Notes: generated by a model from the letters alone, not told the origin. DNA of 18,430 nt from an uncultured Clostridia bacterium (GCA_947624405.1 CANQKB010000020.1:1-18430), one strand, 5' to 3'. Shown: positions 6,165 to 13,672, counted from the first letter of the stretch. Numbers and translations are program-made.

Positions 6165-6826
6165 TATTCTTCTCCCCCTTCTGCTTTAGTCTTTTTGCTA
6201 GGTAGAACTTCGCCTTTATAAATCCAAACTTTTACACCTATTTTTCCATAAGTTGTATTTGCTTCATAGAAACCATAATCTATATCAGCTCTTAAAGTTT
6301 GTAGTGGGATTGTTCCCTCTTTATAAAATTCTGTTCTTGCCATATCAGCTCCAGCTAATCTTCCAGATACTGAAGTTTTGATTCCTAAAGCACCTGCTTT
6401 CATAGCCTTTGCCATTGCTTGTTTCATTGCTCTTCTAAATGAAATTCTCTTTTCTAGTTGAGCACAGATATTTTCTGCTACTAATTGAGCATTTATGTCT
6501 GCATCTTTAACCTCAATTATATCTATTTTAACATCTTTTCCAATCATCTTTTGTAAATCAGTTTTTAATGTTTCTACTAATGTTCCACCCTTTCCTATTA
6601 CTATTCCAGGTTTTGCTGTATAAACATTAACTTTAACTAATTTAGTAGTTCTTTCAATAACAACTTTTGAAATTCCACTAATAAATAATTTTTTCTTAAC
6701 ATATTCACGGATTTTATGGTCCTCTACTAGATAATCTGAATAACTTTTTTTATCTGCATACCATTTTGAGTCCCAGTCTTTAATAACACCAACTCTTAAT
6801 CCATGTGGATGCATTTTCTGTCCCAT
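6164..6826 (-). CDS. rpsC: 30S ribosomal protein S3 (uS3)
   Basis: S3 lines the mRNA entry channel of the small subunit and has helicase-related function with S4 and S5. The 220-residue product begins GQKMHPHGLRVGVIKDWDSK, carries the type II KH domain with the GxxG loop in KPGIVIGKGGTLVETL (about residues 72-87), and ends with a C-terminal domain containing SGRLAGADMARTEFYKEGTI. Length is normal. Its TAA overlaps the rplP start by one base. The ATG follows GGAGGAG. Confidence 0.98.
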   Translation of the reverse strand: MGQKMHPHGLRVGVIKDWDSKWYADKKSYSDYLVEDHKIREYVKKKLFISGISKVVIERTTKLVKVNVYTAKPGIVIGKGGTLVETLKTDLQKMIGKDVKIDIIEVKDADINAQLVAENICAQLEKRISFRRAMKQAMAKAMKAGALGIKTSVSGRLAGADMARTEFYKEGTIPLQTLRADIDYGFYEANTTYGKIGVKVWIYKGEVLPSKKTKAEGGEE

Positions 6827-6845
6827 ATTATAAGACTCCTCCTTC

Positions 6846-7199
6846 CTATTCTCTCTCTTTCAATACTATTGTAATATGACTTGTTCTTTTTCTAATTCTT
6901 ACTGCTGAACCTTTTGCTGCTGGTCTTATTCTCTTTAATGTTGGACCTTGATTTGCATAGATATCAGCAACATATAAGTTTTGGCTTTTCATATTGTGAT
7001 TATTTTCAGCATTTGCTATTGCTGATTTCAATAATTTCTCTATGATTTCAGAAGCTATTTTTGGTGTAAATTTTACTATTGCTAAAGCTTCATTTACATC
7101 TTTACCCTTTATTAAATCTGCAACGATTTTTACTTTTCTAGCAGAAATTCTTGCATATTTTAGAGTTGCTCTAGCTTCCAAGTTTGCTATTTCCTCCAT
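6846..7199 (-). CDS. rplV: 50S ribosomal protein L22 (uL22)
   Basis: L22 spans the large subunit and places a beta-hairpin in the peptide exit tunnel, near the macrolide site. The 117-residue product shows ARISARKVKIVADLIKGKDV, NAENNHNMKSQNLYVADIYA and the tunnel hairpin region GPTLKRIRPAAKGSAVRIRK, ending SHITIVLKE. Length is close to the usual 110-115. AAGGAGG precedes the ATG. Gene order rpsS-rplV-rpsC is canonical. Confidence 0.98.
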   Translation of the reverse strand: MEEIANLEARATLKYARISARKVKIVADLIKGKDVNEALAIVKFTPKIASEIIEKLLKSAIANAENNHNMKSQNLYVADIYANQGPTLKRIRPAAKGSAVRIRKRTSHITIVLKERE

Positions 7200-7228
7200 A
7201 ATTTGCTAAACCTCCTTAAATCTTATTT

Positions 7229-7510
7229 CTACTTTTTAACTGTTGATGCCTTTTCTCCTGCATGACCTTTGAATGTACGTGTTGGAGCAAATTCTCCTAA
7301 TTTATGTCCAATCATCTCTTCTGATATATAAACTGGCACATGTTTTCTTCCGTCATGAACAGCTATTGTGTGTCCAACCATTTGTGGATATATTGTTGAT
7401 GCTCTTGACCATGTTTTTAATACTTCTTTTTTCCCTGTTTCATTCATGGCTTCAACTCTTTTTAATAGTTTTGGCTCAACAAAAGGCATTTTTTTGCTTG
7501 ATCTTGACAT
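7229..7510 (-). CDS. rpsS: 30S ribosomal protein S19 (uS19)
   Basis: S19 is a small-subunit head protein that forms a complex with S13 and contacts A-site tRNA. The product of 93 residues starts MSRSSKKMPFVEPKLLKRVE and contains HDGRKHVPVYISEEMIGHKL and GEFAPTRTFKGHAG. An in-frame TTG eight codons upstream extends the reading frame, but the Shine-Dalgarno AAGGAGG lies inside that extension, 11 nt before the ATG at 7508-7510, and S19 is normally 92-93 residues, so the ATG is chosen. Confidence 0.97.
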   Translation of the reverse strand: MSRSSKKMPFVEPKLLKRVEAMNETGKKEVLKTWSRASTIYPQMVGHTIAVHDGRKHVPVYISEEMIGHKLGEFAPTRTFKGHAGEKASTVKK

Positions 7511-7561
7511 AGGTTTTAAAACCTCCTTCTTCAAAAATTTATCTCATTTTGTTAATTCTTA

Positions 7562-8383
7562 TTATTTTCTTCTCTTAACAATAAATTTATCTGATGATTT
7601 ATGTTTCTTTCTTGTCTTATATCCAAGTGCTGGTTTGCCCCAAGGAGTCATTGGACCTGGTCTTCCTACTGGTGCTTTACCTTCACCACCACCATGAGGG
7701 TGATCTACTGGGTTCATAACACTACCACGAACTGTAGGTCTAATTCCCATATGTCTTTTTCTACCTGCTTTACCAAGTTTTACATTCTCATGATCTGAAT
7801 TTCCAATTGTTCCTACTGTAGCTCTACATCTAACAGCAACTAATCTCATTTCTCCTGAAGGAAGTCTTACGTGTGCATATTTTCCTTCTTTTGCCATTAA
7901 TTGAGCTTCTTGACCAGCTGCTCTAACCATTTTTCCACCTTGTCCTGGATTTAATTCGATATTGTGTATCATAGTACCTACTGGTATACTTTCAATTGGC
8001 ATGCAATTTCCTGGTCTTATATCTACTTTTGCCCCTGATATTACTTTATCTCCATCTTTTAATCCTTGTGGTGCAAGTATATATGCTTTTTCTCCATCTT
8101 CATATTGGATAAGAGCAATATTACTGCTACGATTTGGATCATATTCTATGCCAATAACTGTTGCTGGCATATCATCTTTTTTACGTTTAAAATCAATTAT
8201 TCTATATTTTTGTCTATTTCCTCCACCTTGATGTCTGACAGTTATTCTACCATATGAGTTTCTTCCTGCATTTTTCTTTTTCTTTGTTAATAATGTTTTT
8301 TCTGGTGTCTTTTTTGTTATTTCTTCAAATGAAGAAACTGTCATGTTTCTTCTTGATGGGGTGTATGCTTTAAAATGCTTCAT
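7562..8383 (-). CDS. rplB: 50S ribosomal protein L2 (uL2)
   Basis: L2 is a large core protein close to the peptidyl transferase centre, required for subunit joining. The roughly 273-residue product has the OB-fold and SH3-like RNA-binding domains; near the C-terminus it shows NPVDHPHGGGEGKAPVGR, which holds the conserved histidine of the family, and it ends with a Lys/Arg-rich tail. I place the start at the ATG at 8381-8383 (MKHFKAYTPSRRNMT) with AAAGGA upstream. The frame stays open for 24 codons further back, but that stretch is the 3' arm of structured repeat C and does not resemble L2. Confidence 0.98.
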   Translation of the reverse strand: MKHFKAYTPSRRNMTVSSFEEITKKTPEKTLLTKKKKNAGRNSYGRITVRHQGGGNRQKYRIIDFKRKKDDMPATVIGIEYDPNRSSNIALIQYEDGEKAYILAPQGLKDGDKVISGAKVDIRPGNCMPIESIPVGTMIHNIELNPGQGGKMVRAAGQEAQLMAKEGKYAHVRLPSGEMRLVAVRCRATVGTIGNSDHENVKLGKAGRKRHMGIRPTVRGSVMNPVDHPHGGGEGKAPVGRPGPMTPWGKPALGYKTRKKHKSSDKFIVKRRK

Positions 8384-8398
8384 TGTTTTTCCTTTCTC

Positions 8399-8520
8399 GA
8401 ACTTATGAAAAGCACCGTCCTGCGTCCTCAAACTTCGCCGAAAATCTTTCGACAACCACTAGGTTAGTCTCAAGATTATTCGTCTTGTTTTCCTAGCATT
8501 ACGGCACTTTTGATAAGTTC
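8399..8520 (-). repeat. Structured inverted-repeat element, copy C (upstream of rplB)
   Basis: The outer stem has a different sequence from A and B but is fully paired: 8399-8406 (GAACTTAT) with 8513-8520, one mismatch at the same position as in A and B, then 8408-8418 with 8501-8511 including two neighbouring pairs that are G-U on the minus strand. The 5' motif is AATGCTAGGAAAACAAG. The inner stem pairs AATCTT with AAGATT. The apical hairpin at 8454-8465 is AACC-TAGT-GGTT on the minus strand, flanked by GAC/GTC with one bulge. This copy gives the strongest evidence for conserved pairing with changed bases. Confidence 0.75.
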
Positions 8521-8705
8521 TCTGTATCGTATTTTCACGTTTTTCTTATTTTAATTTGCCGTAAACTAGAAGTTGCAGTTTGCTTTTTAAAGTTCTATTA
8601 TTTATATTTGTGGATTTTTTCCTGCTCCACATTGCAGATATTCTTTTTTATCCGAGTATTTTCTCGATAACTTTTATCATTCATTTTTTGTAAACGAATC
8701 AATAT
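8521..8705. other. AT-rich spacer in the rplW-rplB gap
   Basis: No gene is seen. Two modest hairpins are present on the plus strand: TGTGGA/TCCACA (about 8608-8630) and CGAG/CTCG inside a T-rich stretch (about 8651-8670). They could be remains of further repeat copies, but I cannot align them to the family. Confidence 0.3.
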
Positions 8706-8795
8706 TTGCAATTTGCTAGGCAGACAAATTTGAAATCAATTAAACACTTTCATATGCGTTGATTTGATTTTCAAATGATATCTAACAATGCAAAT
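8706..8795 (+). repeat. Degenerate element copy F, plus orientation (downstream of rplW)
   Basis: On the plus strand TTGCTAGGCAGACAAAT (8713-8729) and CTAACAATGCAAATTAC align with the 5' and 3' conserved parts of copy E (ATGCTAGGCAAGCAAAG and CTTAACAATGCAGATTGC). The ends pair GCAATTTGC with GCAAATTAC with one mismatch, and an inner stem TGAAATCAA/TTGATT...TTCA is present. The apical hairpin is lost or altered. It forms the plus-strand partner of copy C, as E does for B. Confidence 0.5.
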
Positions 8796-8812
8796 TACTT
8801 ATTTTAATTTGT

Positions 8813-9160
8813 TTATGCTCCCATAAATTCATCTATTGTATCTTTATATTTTCTAGATACTTTTACTTCTTTTCCACCTTTTGATAAATAAGTCTCATCT
8901 TGTGGAGCTGTATCTATAGAAACTATCGCTTTTTTCCAAGCTGGAGTCATTCCTGAATGAGCACCCATTCTTTTTTCTTTTCCTTTTACAGAAATTGTAT
9001 TTACCTTCAAAACTTTAACTTCAAAAAGTTTTTCAACTGCTTTTGCAATTTCAACTTTTGTAGCCTTTTTATTAACTTCAAAGGTATACTTTCCGTTTTG
9101 TATGTCTTCACTACTTTTTTCAGTGATAACTGGTGCTATTATTATTTCTTCTGGTTTCAT
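8813..9160 (-). CDS. rplW: 50S ribosomal protein L23 (uL23)
   Basis: L23 lies at the peptide exit and is the main docking site for trigger factor and SRP. The product begins KPEEIIIAPVITEKSSEDIQ and has YTFEVNKKATKVEIAKAVEK and KGKEKRMGAHSGMTPAWKKA, which are diagnostic. At 115 residues it is longer than the usual 95-100: the extra part is a C-terminal tail (ETYLSKGGKEVKVSRKYKD and onwards). The ATG overlaps the rplD stop by one base (TAATG), implying coupling. The 429-nt gap to rplB downstream is exceptional and holds repeat copies F and C. Confidence 0.97.
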   Translation of the reverse strand: MKPEEIIIAPVITEKSSEDIQNGKYTFEVNKKATKVEIAKAVEKLFEVKVLKVNTISVKGKEKRMGAHSGMTPAWKKAIVSIDTAPQDETYLSKGGKEVKVSRKYKDTIDEFMGA

Positions 9161-9783
9161 TATGCGTACACCTCCTCTAGTTTCTTTATAGCATCTACTG
9201 TTACTACAAGTTTTGAATATTTCAATAAATCATAAACATTTATTGTATTAACTAAAGTTGTTTTTACACCTTCAATATTTCTAGCTGATTTTTGTACATT
9301 TTCATCTTTTTCTGGTAAAAGAATTAATGTTTTTCCTTCAACTTTTAAATTATTTAAAGCTTCTACCATTTGTTTTGTTTTAATTTCTTTGAAAGGCATT
9401 TTGTCAACAACTACTAGTTCATTTTCAATAACTTTTGAGCTTAAAACAGATTTTACTGCTAATCTCTTTTCTTTTTTATTTACTTTGTATGAATATGAAC
9501 GTGGTTTTGGTCCTAATGCAATACCACCTTTAATCCATTGTGGTGCACGTGTACTTCCTTGTCTTGCTCTACCTGTTCCTTTTTGTTTCCATGGTTTCTT
9601 ACCACCACCAGAAACTTCTGCTCTTGTTTTTGTACTTTGTGTACCTTGTCTTTGATTAGCTTGATAATTTACAAGTACGCTATGAATAATATTTTCGTTT
9701 GGAATAATTCCAAATATTTCTTCATTTAATTCTATATCGCTAACCTTTTTTCCCTTTATATCGTAAACATCTACCTTTGGCAT
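9160..9783 (-). CDS. rplD: 50S ribosomal protein L4 (uL4)
   Basis: L4 is an early-assembling large-subunit protein with a loop in the exit tunnel; in E. coli it also represses its own operon. The 207-residue product has QRQGTQSTKTRAEVSGGGKK followed by PWKQKGTGRARQGSTRAPQW (the tunnel loop, about residues 44-82) and a Rossmann-like C-terminal half. Length is normal. AGGAGG precedes the ATG at a usual distance. Whether L4 regulates the operon here cannot be told from the sequence alone. Confidence 0.98.
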   Translation of the reverse strand: MPKVDVYDIKGKKVSDIELNEEIFGIIPNENIIHSVLVNYQANQRQGTQSTKTRAEVSGGGKKPWKQKGTGRARQGSTRAPQWIKGGIALGPKPRSYSYKVNKKEKRLAVKSVLSSKVIENELVVVDKMPFKEIKTKQMVEALNNLKVEGKTLILLPEKDENVQKSARNIEGVKTTLVNTINVYDLLKYSKLVVTVDAIKKLEEVYA

Positions 9784-9801
9784 CTAATTTTCCTCCTTCC
9801 T

Positions 9802-10434
9802 CTAGTTTGACTTAACTGATTTTTTTATTTTTAGGATTGCACCTTTTACTCCAGGTACGCTTCCTTTTATTAAAATTACGTTTTTGTCTAAATCAACTCT
9901 TACAACATCTAAGTTTTGAATTGTAACTGTTTCAACACCCATGTGTCCTGGTAATTTCTTTCCTTTAAATACTCTACCTGGTGTTGATGTTGTACCCATT
10001 GAACCTGGTCTTCTATGATACATTGAACCATGTCCCATTGGTCCTCTTGATTGTCCATGACGTTTGATAACACCTTGGAATCCTTTTCCTTTTGTTATTC
10101 CTTGAACATCAATCTTATCTCCTATTTCAAATACGTCTGCTTTTACTTCATCTCCAACATTTACATCACTTACTAATTCTGTTCTGAATTCTCTTAAATG
10201 TTTTTTAGGTTGAAGTTTAGATTTTTTGAAGTGTCCTAATAAAGGTTTATTCATTCTTTTTTCTTTTACTTCTCCAAATCCTAATTGTATGCTGTTATAT
10301 CCGTCTGTCTCAACAGTTTTAACTTGTGTAACTGTGCAAGGTCCAGCTTCTATAACTGTAACAGGAATAACTAATCCTTTTTCATCAAATATTTGTGTCA
10401 TTCCGATTTTCTTTCCTATTATTGCCTTTTGCAT
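9802..10434 (-). CDS. rplC: 50S ribosomal protein L3 (uL3)
   Basis: L3 starts large-subunit assembly and sends a loop toward the peptidyl transferase centre. The 210-residue product begins QKAIIGKKIGMTQIFDEKG and contains the loop GKGFQGVIKRHGQSRGPMGH then GSMYHRRPGSMG and GKKLPGHMGVETVTIQNLDV, all strongly conserved. Length fits. AAGGAAGGAGAG precedes the ATG. It is second in the operon after rpsJ. Confidence 0.98.
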   Translation of the reverse strand: MQKAIIGKKIGMTQIFDEKGLVIPVTVIEAGPCTVTQVKTVETDGYNSIQLGFGEVKEKRMNKPLLGHFKKSKLQPKKHLREFRTELVSDVNVGDEVKADVFEIGDKIDVQGITKGKGFQGVIKRHGQSRGPMGHGSMYHRRPGSMGTTSTPGRVFKGKKLPGHMGVETVTIQNLDVVRVDLDKNVILIKGSVPGVKGAILKIKKSVKSN

Positions 10435-10500
10435 GATTTAACTCTCTCCTTCCTTCAAATTGTCTAACTTATTAGATTCTCTTTTCTAATTTTTCTTAGA

Positions 10501-10830
10501 TTATAATTTCATTTCGATATCAACACCAGCAGGTAACTCTAATTTCATTAAGCTATCAACTGTTTTTTGTGTTGGGTAAAAAATGTCGATTACTCTTTTA
10601 TGTGTTCTCATTTCAAATTGTTCTCTTGAATCTTTATACTTATGAGGACAACGTAAAATTGTAACTACTTCTTTTTGTGTTGGTAATGGAATAGGACCTG
10701 ATACTTTAGCTCCTGTTCTTTTAGCAGTATCTACTATCTTTTCAGCAGACTGTTCTAAAATAACATGATCATAAGCCTTTAATCTTATTCTAATCTTTTC
10801 ACTACCTGCAACATTGTTTTTTACTGCCAT
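10501..10830 (-). CDS. rpsJ: 30S ribosomal protein S10 (uS10), first gene of the operon
   Basis: S10 is a small-subunit head protein and, as NusE, a partner of NusB and NusG in transcription antitermination. The product of 109 residues has KIRIRLKAYDHVILEQSAEK, VSGPIPLPTQKEVVTILRCP and KYKDSREQFEMRTHKRVIDI, which leave no doubt. The ATG at 10828-10830 follows AAAAAAGGAGGG. The frame is open 30 codons further upstream, but that stretch lies in the structured leader, before the Shine-Dalgarno, and S10 is normally about 102-105 residues. The N-terminal AVKNNVAGSE is a short extension. Confidence 0.97.
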   Translation of the reverse strand: MAVKNNVAGSEKIRIRLKAYDHVILEQSAEKIVDTAKRTGAKVSGPIPLPTQKEVVTILRCPHKYKDSREQFEMRTHKRVIDIFYPTQKTVDSLMKLELPAGVDIEMKL

Positions 10831-11067
10831 AGTATAAATTCCCTCCTTTTTTGTTTTATTTACCTTGGCAAGTTTAAAACGCATCCTGGTGTTTCTACAC
10901 ACTCTATTTTTTAATCCCAAGTATTTACGATTTCTTGGGATAAGCGTTCATATTAATTAAAAACTTATCGCCTTGGTCTTAGCCACGACATGCTCTGCAG
11001 AAGTTCCCTCCATTCCACTTTTTACAGTGGATGTAGCCACATTCTGCTTCAACGCAAAATTTCGTAC
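10831..11067 (-). promoter_or_regulatory. Long structured 5' leader of the S10 operon
   Basis: About 237 nt separate the predicted transcription start from rpsJ. On the minus strand I see GCAGAA (11042-11047) pairing with TTCTGC (10997-11002), CCACT/AGTGG (11015-11019 with 11026-11030), which competes with a CCAC/GTGG hairpin at 11027-11040, GATAAG pairing with CTTATC, and ATCCCAAG/CTTGGGAT (10914-10921 with 10934-10941), which shares bases with the previous stem. A hairpin GTGT/ACAC then precedes the Shine-Dalgarno. Ribosomal operons are often autoregulated through such leaders; the ligand protein here is not determinable from sequence. Confidence 0.6.
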
Positions 11068-11073
11068 TTATCA

Positions 11074-11102
11074 ATTATACAACGCAAAGATCCTTATGTC
11101 AA
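11074..11102 (-). promoter_or_regulatory. Consensus sigma-A type promoter of the S10-spc operon
   Basis: On the minus strand TTGACA (11097-11102) and TATAAT (11074-11079) are both perfect consensus boxes, 17 nt apart. A-rich and T-rich tracts just upstream of the -35 box (GAAATTTCTCAAAAAAGC) resemble an UP element. The predicted start is near 11067. The promoter points into the S10 leader and away from the restriction-modification gene. Confidence 0.9.
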
Positions 11103-11254
11103 GCTTTTTTGAGAAATTTCTTGAAAATCTGGTAGTCCACGGTTACTGTTCACATATTAACTAGCTAAGCGTCATTTCCTCAGGTAGCTTAGCGAAAATC
11201 GGCTGTGAATTGTAACGGATATATGCATATAGATAAATTATTTTATCTAATTTA
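11103..11254. other. Divergent intergenic spacer with inverted repeats
   Basis: No gene is seen between the two divergent promoters. It contains an inverted repeat GCTAAGC (11164-11170) with GCTTAGC (11187-11193), a 12-bp palindrome TATATGCATATA (11220-11231) and AGATAA/TTATCT (about 11231-11248) just before the -35 box of the restriction-modification gene. The last two might be operator sites for that gene, but no controller gene is visible nearby. Confidence 0.4.
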
Positions 11255-11283
11255 TTGTAAAAAAAAATGGTTTATGATATGAT
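11255..11283 (+). promoter_or_regulatory. Promoter of the restriction-modification gene
   Basis: TTGTAA (11255-11260) and TATGAT (11278-11283) are spaced by 17 nt on the plus strand, each with one or two departures from consensus. The start codon lies 29 nt further on, leaving a short leader with the Shine-Dalgarno AAGAGGTG six bases before ATG. Confidence 0.65.
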
Positions 11284-11311
11284 TTAAATAATTCTTAAAA
11301 GAGGTGATTTC

Positions 11312-13561
11312 ATGTCAAAGAAAGAAATAAGTGAAACAATAACAGAAAATATATTTAGAAACTTTTATGGTGCAGAAACTTTTATTGAAAAATCAGCCAT
11401 TCCTAGTACTTATGGATTTATTTCAAAAAATGGAACTGATTATAAGGGCTATCCTGACTTTTTTTTAGACAAAGATGATTATGCTATTATAGTTGAAGCA
11501 AAAGCTGAAAAACATGAAAAGGCTGAAGAAGAGATACAATTTTATATGAATAATAACAATATTCATAAAGATATTATAGGAATTGCATTTTCTGGTCAAT
11601 CACTTAGAAATTTAAAAGTTACATATTATTATAAGCTTTTTGACAATAGTTTAATTTGTAAATTTAAAGCTAAAAATACTATGTTGTCTCTTGAGAGTAT
11701 AAAAAGAGAATTTTTACTTAGTAAATATGGTGAAAGCATTTCAACTGAAAATTTAATTTTAGTGTTGAAAGAATTAAATAAAAAATTTAATAATGAAAAT
11801 AAAATTCGCGATACAGATAGAAGTTTATTTTTTTCTGGATTGATGATAGCGTTAACAAATAACAATTTTAGAAGTACATATAAAAGCATTCAAGCTCCTA
11901 CTAAAGAGGAAATCTCTTCATCAGATACCGTTATATTGGATGCTCACTATCTTAATGCAGCAATATTGGATGCAATAGCTAAGCAATTAGAAAATAAGAT
12001 TAATAATCTTTCAAAAGAATTTAGTTGGAGAGATAAATTTTCTTTTATAAAAAACATAGATTACTCGTTAGATGAATATAAAGATATTATAAAATTAATT
12101 GAAACTAAAATATTTAATCCATTTTTAAATGGAGAAAAACAAGATATTCTTGGAAGAGCATACAAAATATTTTTACAAAGAGCTGGAAAAGTAGATAATA
12201 AGAATATTATTTTAACTCCTGATCATATAAAAAGTTTAATGGTAAAGTTAGCACGATTAAACAAGGATGATGTTGTTTTAGATACTTGTACAGGTTCAGG
12301 TGGATTTTTAATGGAAGCAATGGAAAATATGATTGAACTTGCCCATGGAAATGAAGACAAAATAAAACATATTAAAGAAGAACAATTAATAGGCTTTGAG
12401 ATAGATTCAGTATTATTTTCTTTAGCTTGTTCGAATATGTTCTTGCATGGCGATGGAAGAACTAATTTACTATATAGGAGTAGCTTGTTACATACAGAAG
12501 AAGGAAAAATAGTTAATAGTACTGACCAAGAACTATTTAATTATATAAAAGAAAAGAAACCTACAAAAGTGATAATAAATCCTCCATACGAAAATAATAA
12601 TGCAATTAAATTTACCAAGCAAGCTCTTGAATATTTGGATTCAAATGGTAGACTTATCATAATAATGCCAACTCCTACATTAACACACAATCAAAATGGA
12701 CTTACTGAAGAAATTTTAGAAATATCAAAATTAGATTTTGTAATAAAAATGCCATTTAATTTATTTTCTGAACAGAAAAGAACAGTTAATACTTCTATAT
12801 TTGGTTTTACAAAAACTCCACATAGTGAAAATGATGATGTCATGTTTTATGACTTAAGTGATGATGGATTTACTTCTATTCAACATAAAGGGAGAATAGA
12901 CAAAAATAATAAATGGTCTGAAAAGCAAGCACAGATTTTAGATTCTATATTTAATTTAAAAGAAATAAAAGATATTGCTAAAAAGAAAAAAATATATAAG
13001 AATGGTATTTTAAATTGTGCAGGTTTTGAAGATAAAAAGAGTAGTGAATATGAATCTATAAAAATTGGAGATATATTTGATTGTAATGAAAGGGGTTCAT
13101 TAGCAAGTGAAAAAGCAGATGATGCTGGTAGATATAATTTTATAACTGCTTCTGAAGAATGGAAAAAACATTCAGAATATGATCATGATCAAGAAGCAAT
13201 AATATATGCAGTTAGTGCAGGAGGTTCATTAGGTAGAGCTCATTATGTAAAAGGTAAATTTATAGCAAGTAATTTATGTTTAATATTGACTCCACAAAAA
13301 GACAGTAAATATAAAATAAATTTAGAATTTTATGCATATTATCTAAATTCGATTAGAGAACAAATAGTTGCAGATTTGGCAGATGGAACTTCAAAATTAA
13401 CAATATCACCTAAAGCATTAAAAGACTATTATATTAATTATATTCCATATTCAGCACAAATTGAATTTTTAAATACATATATAAAGTCTTATGTGGAAAT
13501 AGAAGAAAATTTTAAAAAAGAAAAGAAAAAATTAAAAGAAAATATGAAAAATAAATTTTAA
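11312..13561 (+). CDS. Single-chain restriction-modification enzyme (type IIG-like: nuclease, N6-adenine methyltransferase, target recognition)
   Basis: The 749-residue protein joins three parts. Residues about 44-66 carry GYPDFFLDKDDYAIIVEAKA, a PD-(D/E)XK nuclease pattern (P48-D49 and E62-A63-K64). A gamma-type adenine methyltransferase follows, with the AdoMet motif DTCTGSGGFL at about 324-333 and the catalytic NPPY at 423-426. The last 150 or so residues look like one type I HsdS-type target-recognition domain with a C-terminal Lys/Glu-rich coiled-coil helix. Such fusions methylate adenine at, and cut near, one site type. No separate HsdR, HsdS or methylase gene is nearby. Cleavage, site and activity are inferences. 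The gene stands between housekeeping operons and has its own promoter and a clean ATG. Confidence 0.88.
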   Translation: MSKKEISETITENIFRNFYGAETFIEKSAIPSTYGFISKNGTDYKGYPDFFLDKDDYAIIVEAKAEKHEKAEEEIQFYMNNNNIHKDIIGIAFSGQSLRNLKVTYYYKLFDNSLICKFKAKNTMLSLESIKREFLLSKYGESISTENLILVLKELNKKFNNENKIRDTDRSLFFSGLMIALTNNNFRSTYKSIQAPTKEEISSSDTVILDAHYLNAAILDAIAKQLENKINNLSKEFSWRDKFSFIKNIDYSLDEYKDIIKLIETKIFNPFLNGEKQDILGRAYKIFLQRAGKVDNKNIILTPDHIKSLMVKLARLNKDDVVLDTCTGSGGFLMEAMENMIELAHGNEDKIKHIKEEQLIGFEIDSVLFSLACSNMFLHGDGRTNLLYRSSLLHTEEGKIVNSTDQELFNYIKEKKPTKVIINPPYENNNAIKFTKQALEYLDSNGRLIIIMPTPTLTHNQNGLTEEILEISKLDFVIKMPFNLFSEQKRTVNTSIFGFTKTPHSENDDVMFYDLSDDGFTSIQHKGRIDKNNKWSEKQAQILDSIFNLKEIKDIAKKKKIYKNGILNCAGFEDKKSSEYESIKIGDIFDCNERGSLASEKADDAGRYNFITASEEWKKHSEYDHDQEAIIYAVSAGGSLGRAHYVKGKFIASNLCLILTPQKDSKYKINLEFYAYYLNSIREQIVADLADGTSKLTISPKALKDYYINYIPYSAQIEFLNTYIKSYVEIEENFKKEKKKLKENMKNKF

Positions 13562-13585
13562 AAAACATATTTTTACATCTGCATC

Positions 13586-13625
13586 TTTGATGCCCCTTTT
13601 TACTCTTTGATGTTGCAAACTACTC
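13586..13625 (+). repeat. Tandem 20-bp direct repeat upstream of the small peptide gene
   Basis: Two adjacent 20-base units (13586-13605 and 13606-13625) each begin TTTGATG and end TACTC, with eight differing bases between. They lie 48 nt before the small ORF's start, in its presumed promoter or leader. No clear promoter was found there; TTGCAA (13613-13618) with TAGCTT 17 nt later is a weak candidate. Confidence 0.55.
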
Positions 13626-13672
13626 TACAGCTTTTTAGCTTGTGAGACTGATATATAGAGGGGGTGGTTAAC

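Noticed and set aside
8384..8455. 24-codon upstream extension of rplB
   Set aside because: It lies inside the 3' arm of repeat copy C, upstream of the Shine-Dalgarno, and has no likeness to L2.
10831..10920. 30-codon upstream extension of rpsJ
   Set aside because: It precedes the AAGGAGGG Shine-Dalgarno, overlaps leader hairpins, and would make S10 far longer than the family.
11220..11231. TATATGCATATA as a controller-protein operator
   Set aside because: A 12-bp AT-rich palindrome is weak evidence and no controller gene is present; kept only as part of the spacer description.
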